A stretch of DNA of 19,474 nt, from NCBI GenBank assembly GCA_017475845.1, contig JAFVEU010000091.1:1-19474 (forward strand), read 5' to 3'. A model generated the notes under the pieces. That model saw nothing but the letters and a program-made list of their open reading frames with translations. It was not told the origin of the DNA and made no database searches. Below are positions 13,977-19,474 of the stretch, in pieces. The DNA is from Lachnospiraceae bacterium (GTDB taxonomy: Bacteria; Bacillota; Clostridia; Lachnospirales; Lachnospiraceae). The translations under genes and the position numbers were made by a program. Numbering within the stretch: the first letter of the stretch is position 1; each line of letters begins with the position of its first letter.

Positions 13977-15275
13977 ATGAAAGATCATCCGTTAAAAGTA
14001 ATGATAGAGGAGAGAAAAAAGGGCATACCTGCCGGGATACCCTCATACTGCACCGCAAACAGGCTGGTGCTGAAGGCAGCTCTTTTAAGGGCAAAGGAGA
14101 TCAATAAGCAGGTGCTCATCGAGGCCACAGCCAATCAGGTAAACCAGTTCGGCGGTTATACGGGAATGAAGCCCGCGGACTTTTACAGATTTGTTCGCGA
14201 GATGGCAGAGGAGATCGGCCTTCCGGAGGAAATGCTGATACTTGGTGGAGATCATCTCGGCCCACTTACCTGGCAGGATCTTCCCGAAGAGGAAGCCATG
14301 AAGAACTCCGAGGATCTGGTCTACGCATATACCAGAGCCGGATTTACCAAGATCCATCTGGATACCAGCATGAAGGTAAAGGACGATCCGGAGGGATTGC
14401 TTTCCACCGAGACCATTGCAGAAAGAGGAGTCCGCTTATATAAGGTCTGCATGCAGGCCTATGAGGACCTTAAGAAGGAAAAGCCTGACGCCGTAAGACC
14501 GGTATTCATCATCGGTTCTGAGGTTCCCATCCCGGGAGGCTCCCAGGAGGAGGAAGACTCCCTGGCGGTCACTAAAAAAGAAGCCTTTGCCGATACGGTG
14601 GACACATATAAGGCCTGCTTTGAAAAGGCAGGGGTGGCTGAAGGCTTCAGGGATGTGATAGCAGTGGTGGTACAGCCCGGAGTGGAGTTCGGTGACGAGC
14701 AGGTATTCTACTATGACAGGGATAATGCGGCATCCCTCTGCGCTAAGCTTAAGGAATATCCGGATCTGGTATTTGAAGGACATTCCACTGACTACCAGAC
14801 AGCTGCCTGTCTTAAGAAAATGGTGGAGGACGGCATAGCCATTCTTAAGGTGGGGCCGGCTCTTACCTTCGGTCTGAGGGAAGCGCTTTTCTCCCTTTCC
14901 ATGATGGAAAAGGAGCTGGTTCCCGAGAGTGAGCAGTCACACTTTATGGAAGTTCTGGATCAGGTGATGGTGGAAAATCCCGACAACTGGAAAAAGCACT
15001 ATCACGGGGATGAGAGACAGAAAGCCCTTGCAAGGAAGTACAGCTATTCCGACAGGGCAAGATACTATATCGGGGAGGAAAAGCCCTCGGCGGCAATTGA
15101 AAAGCTTTTTGCAAACTTAAGGAAATATCCCCTGTCAATGAATATCCTTCATCAGTACATGCCCCGGCAGTACGACAGGATACTGGAAGGGGAATTAAAG
15201 GCAGATCCCGAAGAGCTGGCTATGGCCGGAGCTCTGGAATACATGAGGGATTACGAATTTGCCGCTTTCGGCTGA
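13977..15275 (+). CDS. gatZ: tagatose-bisphosphate aldolase accessory subunit (GatZ/KbaZ-like)
   Basis: GatZ/KbaZ family protein of 432 residues. In E. coli the Z subunit is needed for full activity and stability of the class II aldolase GatY or KbaY; on its own it is not known to be catalytic. The match is strong throughout: VLIEATANQVNQFGGYTGM, ILGGDHLGPLTW, AGFTKIHLDTSM, IGSEVPIPGG, VVVQPGVEFGDE, EGHSTDYQTAACLKKM and ILKVGPALTFGLREALFSL. The ATG at 13977 has AAAGGGG 8 bases upstream and fits the family N-terminus. An in-frame ATG at 13911 would add 22 Arg-rich residues encoded by a GC-rich hairpin region. Its partner gene follows 33 bases later. Confidence 0.92.
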   Translation: MKDHPLKVMIEERKKGIPAGIPSYCTANRLVLKAALLRAKEINKQVLIEATANQVNQFGGYTGMKPADFYRFVREMAEEIGLPEEMLILGGDHLGPLTWQDLPEEEAMKNSEDLVYAYTRAGFTKIHLDTSMKVKDDPEGLLSTETIAERGVRLYKVCMQAYEDLKKEKPDAVRPVFIIGSEVPIPGGSQEEEDSLAVTKKEAFADTVDTYKACFEKAGVAEGFRDVIAVVVQPGVEFGDEQVFYYDRDNAASLCAKLKEYPDLVFEGHSTDYQTAACLKKMVEDGIAILKVGPALTFGLREALFSLSMMEKELVPESEQSHFMEVLDQVMVENPDNWKKHYHGDERQKALARKYSYSDRARYYIGEEKPSAAIEKLFANLRKYPLSMNILHQYMPRQYDRILEGELKADPEELAMAGALEYMRDYEFAAFG

Positions 15276-15308
15276 TAACCCCGGTCAAAAGGAAAGGAGA
15301 GGCGGAAA

Positions 15309-16154
15309 ATGTATGTAACTTCAAAGGAAATGCTGAATGAAGCTCAGAAGGGCGGATATGCCGTAGGAGCCTTTAATGCGGAAAATATGGAGATGATAAG
15401 GGCCATCATAGCCGCAGCGGAGGAGCTCAGGGCTCCGGTAATGATACAGACTACCCCCGGAACGGTGAAATATGCTTCTCTGGAAACCTTTGCGGCAATT
15501 ACAAAGGCCGAGGCCGAAAAAGCCATGGTTCCGGTGTGCCTGCATCTGGATCACGGTTCAAGCTTTGAAATGGCAGTCAAGGCCATACAGGTCGGATATT
15601 CCTCGGTGATGATAGACGGCTCGAAGCTGGATCTGGAAGCAAATATCGCACTCTCAAGGAGAGTGGCCGATGTGGGAAGAGCCTGCGGAGTTCCCGTGGA
15701 AGCCGAGCTGGGAAAGGTGGGAGGCAAGGAAGACGACACCGAATCAAAGGAGTCGGCATATACGGATCCTGCTGAGGCAAAGCGCTTTGTTGAGGAGACA
15801 GAGGTGGATTCCCTGGCCATAGGCATAGGCACAGCACACGGAGTATATAAGGTTAAACCGGTACTTAATACACAGAGGATCACGGAAGTCAGGGAAGTGG
15901 TAAGCATTCCCCTGGTACTTCACGGTTCCTCGGGACTTACGGATGATGACGTAAGGGACTGCGTAAAACGCGGCATGTGCAAGGTTAATTTTGCCACGGA
16001 GCTCAGGCAGCAATATTTAAGGGCTACAAGAGAATTATTAAATGCGGACGCTGCCATCATCGATCCGAAAAAGATCGGCGAGGCTGCAATGAAGGCGGTT
16101 AAGGCCCAGGTAGAGTACAGGATGAAGGTCTGCGGCTGCGACGGCAGGGCGTAA
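15309..16154 (+). CDS. gatY: class II ketose-bisphosphate aldolase (GatY/KbaY-like)
   Basis: Zn2+-dependent class II aldolase, 281 residues, cleaving a ketose (bis)phosphate into dihydroxyacetone phosphate and an aldehyde. Metal and active-site blocks are complete: HLDHGSS, SVMIDGSKLD, VEAELGKVGGKEDD, IGTAHGVYK (Zn His), LVLHGSSGL (Zn His) and KVNFATELR. The end, CGCDGRA, is the GatY/KbaY signature and differs from fructose-bisphosphate aldolases. With the Z subunit encoded just before it, a tagatose-1,6-bisphosphate type enzyme is the plain reading. Its place between fucU and a sugar kinase raises the question whether it has taken over a role normally held by FucA. AAAGGAGAGG precedes the ATG. 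Confidence 0.9.
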   Translation: MYVTSKEMLNEAQKGGYAVGAFNAENMEMIRAIIAAAEELRAPVMIQTTPGTVKYASLETFAAITKAEAEKAMVPVCLHLDHGSSFEMAVKAIQVGYSSVMIDGSKLDLEANIALSRRVADVGRACGVPVEAELGKVGGKEDDTESKESAYTDPAEAKRFVEETEVDSLAIGIGTAHGVYKVKPVLNTQRITEVREVVSIPLVLHGSSGLTDDDVRDCVKRGMCKVNFATELRQQYLRATRELLNADAAIIDPKKIGEAAMKAVKAQVEYRMKVCGCDGRA

Positions 16155-16176
16155 GACCGGAAGGAAGGTTCAACGG

Positions 16177-17685
16177 ATGGCAGTGTATCTTCTCGGAATA
16201 GATATAGGCACAAGCTCGTGCAAGATCGTGCTTTTTGACAGAGACGGCAATGTGAAGGCCACGGAAACCGGTGAGTACAAAGTCTATTACCCGAAGGAGG
16301 GCTGGGCGGAGCAGGATCCGGATGAGTGGTGGAATGCGGTATGTGAAAGCACAAAAAAGGTGATCGAAAAGAGCGGTGTAGACCCTTCGGATATAGCCGG
16401 TGTGGGAACCGACGGACAGAGCTGGTCGGCGGTCGCGCTGGACAGAGAAGGCAACAGCCTTATCAGGACACCTATATGGATGGATACCAGATCCGGGGAC
16501 ATCTGCAGAAGGCTTCGGGAGACCATGGGGGACAGGATCTTTGAACTGTCCGGAAACAGTCTGCAGCCCAGCTATACCACGGCAAAGATCCTCTGGTATA
16601 AGGAGAACCACCCGGAGGTATATAAGAATATCAGATATATCCTGCAGTCCAACAGCTTTATAGTTTACAGGCTCACCGGCGTTATCAGCCAGGATATTTC
16701 CCAGGGATACGGTCTGTCCTGCTTTGATATGAAAAAGGGCTGCTGGGATAACGATATGGCACGGGATCTTAATATTCCCGTGGATTTCCTTCCCGAAATA
16801 TATCCCTGCCATCAGGTGGTGGGAAAGGTCACGAAGGAGGCAGCCGGTCTCACAGGTCTTAAAGAGGGTACACCCGTGGTGGCCGGAGGCCTGGATGCGG
16901 CCTGCGGGACTTTGGGAACCGGAGTGCTGGAGCACGGTGAGACCCAGGAACAGGGCGGACAGGCGGGAGGAATGAGCATCTGCCTTGATCATTTTGCGGC
17001 GGATCCCACCCTTATCACCAGCTTCCATGTGGTCCCTGACAGATGGCTTTTACAGGGCGGCACCACGGGAGGAGCCGGGGTGATGCGCTGGATCACCGGC
17101 AATTTCGGTGATTATGAGAGAACACAGGAGAAGCTGAGGAACATGACGGATGTGGCCCAGTTCAATGAGCTGGCGGAGGGAGTTGCTCCCGGTTCGGATG
17201 GACTTATCTTCCTGCCCTATATGGCAGGGGAGAGATCCCCCATCTGGGATCCGAAAGCCAAGGGAGTCTGGTACGGCATTGATTTCACCAAGACGAAGGC
17301 TCATTTCATCAGGTCCGCAATGGAAGGCGGAGCCTTTGCACTGAGGCATAATCTGGAGATCGCCGAGAAGTGCGGAGGAGAGGTAAAGGAGCTGAGGGCC
17401 ATGGGAGGCGCATCCCTTGCACATATCTGGACACAGATAAAATCGGATGTCACCGGCAAGCCCATAACTGTCTGTCATTCGGGGACGGAAACCTCTCTGG
17501 GGGCAGCACTTCTGGCCGGAGCCGGCACCGGTGTATATGAGAGCTTTGACGAGGCGGTAAGTCTCACGGTACATACCACCAGGCATCATGAGCCGGATCC
17601 CGGAAATAAGGAAGTATACGACAGGAATTACAGGATATACCGTGAATTGTACGAAGACTTAAAGGATCTGATGGACAGGCAGTAA
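16177..17685 (+). CDS. FGGY-family carbohydrate kinase (xylulokinase-like)
   Basis: ATP-dependent sugar kinase of the FGGY family, 502 residues, with both actin-like domains. The N-terminal phosphate motif is LLGIDIGTSSCKIVLFD; then GVGTDGQSWSAVALD, PIWMDTRSG, and SQDISQGYGLSCFD. The C-terminal domain carries QGGTTGGAGVMRW, LPYMAGERSPIWDPKAKGVW and the adenine-binding block RAMGGASLAHIWTQIKSDVTGKPI. The overall pattern is nearest to D-xylulose kinases. From its place beside fucI and fucU, L-fuculose (to L-fuculose-1-phosphate) is a fair candidate substrate, with D-ribulose or another ketose as alternatives. A GGAAGGAAGG ribosome binding site precedes the ATG, 22 bases after the aldolase stop. 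Confidence 0.88.
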   Translation: MAVYLLGIDIGTSSCKIVLFDRDGNVKATETGEYKVYYPKEGWAEQDPDEWWNAVCESTKKVIEKSGVDPSDIAGVGTDGQSWSAVALDREGNSLIRTPIWMDTRSGDICRRLRETMGDRIFELSGNSLQPSYTTAKILWYKENHPEVYKNIRYILQSNSFIVYRLTGVISQDISQGYGLSCFDMKKGCWDNDMARDLNIPVDFLPEIYPCHQVVGKVTKEAAGLTGLKEGTPVVAGGLDAACGTLGTGVLEHGETQEQGGQAGGMSICLDHFAADPTLITSFHVVPDRWLLQGGTTGGAGVMRWITGNFGDYERTQEKLRNMTDVAQFNELAEGVAPGSDGLIFLPYMAGERSPIWDPKAKGVWYGIDFTKTKAHFIRSAMEGGAFALRHNLEIAEKCGGEVKELRAMGGASLAHIWTQIKSDVTGKPITVCHSGTETSLGAALLAGAGTGVYESFDEAVSLTVHTTRHHEPDPGNKEVYDRNYRIYRELYEDLKDLMDRQ

Positions 17686-17727
17686 AGTCCTTAATGAAAC
17701 ATAATGTAAGAACAGCGGAAAGGAGAG

Positions 17728-18822
17728 ATGCCGTACTATCCTGAAAAGGATCACAGGCGGCGGTACAGAAAAGTGAAAGCAGGAGTTATATATGCACCAA
17801 ACGATATAAGATACGAGGATATGGCGGATCCGGAACCCAAAGCCGGCGAAGTCAGGGTAAAGGTAAAGTATACCGGCATCTGCGGTTCGGACGTACCAAG
17901 GGTCAATGCCGATGCCTGCCATTTTTATCCCAATGTCATCGGACATGAGTTTTCCGGGACCATTGACAGGGTGGGAGAGGGCGTGACCTCCTTTAAGAGC
18001 GGTGACAGGGTTGCGGGAGTTCCGCTGGTTCCCTGCCTTAAGTGCCCTGACTGCCAGAGGGGAGACTATTCTCTCTGCAAGCACTACAGTTTCATAGGTT
18101 CCCGCCAGCAGGGATCCTTTGCGGAATATGTATGCGTTCCGGAGATCAATGTGGTACATGTGGCGGATTCCGTATCCTTTGAACAGGCTGCTCTTTTTGA
18201 GCCCACCACCATTGCGCTTCACGGTCTGGAGAGGATAGATTACAGACCCGGTAAATATGTGGCAGTACTTGGCACCGGAACCATAGGTGTCCTTCTCGTG
18301 AACTGGCTCAGGACCTTTGATGCGAAAAAGATCGTGGTATTTGACATTGTGCCGGAAAAGCTTGAATTTGCAAAGAAGATGGGGGCAGATGAGGGCATCA
18401 ATACACTTGATGAGGACTTTATGGAAAAGGCAAAGACCCTTACCGGAGGTCACGGCTATGACTATGTCTATGAAACAGCGGGGAATACCATAACCATGAA
18501 GATGGCCTTTGAGCTTGCTGCGAACAAGGCGGAGATGTGTTTCGTGGGCACTCCCACCAGAGACCTGACCTTCAGCGTTTCCGAATGGGAGAACATGAAC
18601 CGGAAGGAGTTTAAGCTCACCGGATCCTGGATGAGCTATTCCGCACCTTTCCCGGGGCATGAGTGGACACTGACCTCCGAGTATTACGGAAACGGCAAGC
18701 TTAAATATGACGAGGGTCTTATTTTTAAGAAATATCCCTTAAGCAGGATAGTGGAGGCCTTTGAGTTATATAAGACACCGGGAGCGGTAAAGGGGAAGAT
18801 ACTTATTGACAGCGAAGGGTGA
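17728..18822 (+). CDS. zinc-dependent polyol dehydrogenase (GatD-like)
   Basis: Medium-chain dehydrogenase/reductase, 364 residues from this start. Catalytic zinc ligands are Cys52 (ICGSDVPR) and His73-Glu74 (IGHEFSG). The structural zinc lobe has Cys103, 106, 109 and 117 (PCLKCPDCQRGDYSLC). The NAD-binding motif is VLGTGTIGVL. GSWMSYSAPFPGHEW and FIGSRQQGSFAEY are close to E. coli galactitol-1-phosphate 5-dehydrogenase, which oxidises galactitol-1-phosphate to tagatose-6-phosphate. The start is uncertain: the ATG at 17728 has AGGAG only 2 bases away, while a GTG at 17773 matches the family N-terminus but has a poor ribosome binding site. The substrate may be a phosphorylated or free polyol. 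Confidence 0.85.
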   Translation: MPYYPEKDHRRRYRKVKAGVIYAPNDIRYEDMADPEPKAGEVRVKVKYTGICGSDVPRVNADACHFYPNVIGHEFSGTIDRVGEGVTSFKSGDRVAGVPLVPCLKCPDCQRGDYSLCKHYSFIGSRQQGSFAEYVCVPEINVVHVADSVSFEQAALFEPTTIALHGLERIDYRPGKYVAVLGTGTIGVLLVNWLRTFDAKKIVVFDIVPEKLEFAKKMGADEGINTLDEDFMEKAKTLTGGHGYDYVYETAGNTITMKMAFELAANKAEMCFVGTPTRDLTFSVSEWENMNRKEFKLTGSWMSYSAPFPGHEWTLTSEYYGNGKLKYDEGLIFKKYPLSRIVEAFELYKTPGAVKGKILIDSEG

Positions 18823-18873
18823 AACAGGGAAACAGAAGGCGGAGCCGGGGGGCTCAAAAAGGAGGAGAATTAT

Positions 18874-19474
18874 ATGTCAGAATTTGTGAATCCGGAACTG
18901 GTACCAAAGGTTAAATTTTACACAGGAGAGGAAGTACCCTGCATAGGTCTCGGGACCTTCGGCTCGGACAGGGTCAGTGCGGAGGATGTTGCAAAAGCAG
19001 TGGACGGGGCCATACGGTCCGGGTACAGGAATATAGACTGTGCCGCCTGCTACGGTAACGAGGACCTTATCGGCGATGTGCTTAAAAACCTTTTAAGTGA
19101 GAAGGTGGTAAAGAGAGAAGAGCTTTTCGTTATGACAAAGGTCTGGAATGACATGCACAGGGAAGTGGGGAAAGCATTGAAGAAGAGCCTTTCCGACCTG
19201 AAGCTTGACTATGTGGATATGTACTATATCCACTGGCCCTTCCCCAACTATCATGCACCCCACTGTGATGTGGATTCCAGGAACCCGGATTCCAGGCCTT
19301 TTTCGGTAGATGAATTCTGTGATACCTATGAGCAGATCGCTGAGCTTCAGAAGGAAGGACTGTCCAGCCTCTACGCCCAGCAGGCGGAGATCCTGGAAAA
19401 CTATTCGAAGATCCTCAAGGTGGGAGGCAAGCTGGTTTACTCCACCTGCTCCATCATGCCGGTGGAAAACGAGC
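18874..19474 (+). CDS. aldo/keto reductase, 3'-open, with a foreign-looking tail
   Basis: NAD(P)H-dependent aldo/keto reductase, 200 codons visible, running off the window. The AKR tetrad is present: Asp55 and Tyr60 (NIDCAACYGNE), Lys89 (VMTKVW) and His120 (YIHWPFP). A strong GGAGGAG lies 6 bases before the ATG. In this cluster it could reduce an aldehyde released by the aldolase, such as lactaldehyde, which is inference. After about residue 150-165 the expected AKR sequence (GxVRHIGVSN type) does not appear. Instead the frame reads AEILENYSKILKVGG and KLVYSTCSIMPVENE, the motif of RsmB/NOL1-type RNA cytosine methyltransferases. The tail probably does not belong to this gene. Confidence 0.8.
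   Translation, partial: MSEFVNPELVPKVKFYTGEEVPCIGLGTFGSDRVSAEDVAKAVDGAIRSGYRNIDCAACYGNEDLIGDVLKNLLSEKVVKREELFVMTKVWNDMHREVGKALKKSLSDLKLDYVDMYYIHWPFPNYHAPHCDVDSRNPDSRPFSVDEFCDTYEQIAELQKEGLSSLYAQQAEILENYSKILKVGGKLVYSTCSIMPVENE

Noticed and set aside
18842..18855. GAGCC-GGGG-GGCTC hairpin before the aldo/keto reductase
   Set aside because: Five base pairs followed by A residues, not T; too short to support a regulatory claim.

Overview
The window looks like a stretch of a Clostridia chromosome, most likely Lachnospiraceae-like. This rests on moderate base composition with heavy use of AGG and ATA codons, consistent purine-rich ribosome binding sites, lysine synthesis through LL-diaminopimelate aminotransferase, and a Bacillus/Clostridium-type ExoA. 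Species cannot be named from the sequence alone. Almost every gene lies on the plus strand, and I see no phage, IS element, tRNA, rRNA or CRISPR array.

Region 1 (1-8854) is a tight one-way run of core metabolic and transport genes: the end of a CPA1-type Na+/H+ antiporter, dapF, dapL, a small HAD phosphatase, a CaCA Ca2+/Na+ antiporter, a hotdog thioesterase, acetate kinase, an HPr-like protein, a PutP-type Na+/proline symporter and exonuclease III. It closes with a hairpin terminator that overlaps the tail of the convergent araC-type gene. A possible H-type pseudoknot sits in the dapF leader, and the HPr keeps His15 but has Lys at the Ser46 position.

Region 2 (8828-10788) holds a minus-strand AraC/cupin regulator, which appears to be transcribed leaderless, and a divergent DHH-family phosphoesterase with its own promoter and terminator.

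Region 3 (10789-19474) is a sugar cluster: fucI, then a well-formed promoter with operator, then fucU, gatZ-like, gatY-like, an FGGY kinase, a gatD-like dehydrogenase and an aldo/keto reductase. It mixes L-fucose enzymes (isomerase, mutarotase) with galactitol/tagatose enzymes (two-subunit tagatose-bisphosphate-type aldolase, galactitol-1-phosphate-type dehydrogenase). No fucA-type aldolase and no transporter is visible. Three copies of GAAACGTT, one inside a perfect 12-bp palindrome just downstream of a consensus promoter, suggest control by a LacI-family regulator such as CcpA or a local repressor.

The stretch from 12843 to 13415 has no secure gene. It holds a two-way terminator, a doubtful minus-strand coiled-coil ORF, and the promoter and operators of the fucU operon. 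The last ~150 bases switch in frame from an aldo/keto reductase to what reads as an RNA cytosine methyltransferase (RsmB/NOL1 type), which is most simply a chimeric contig end.
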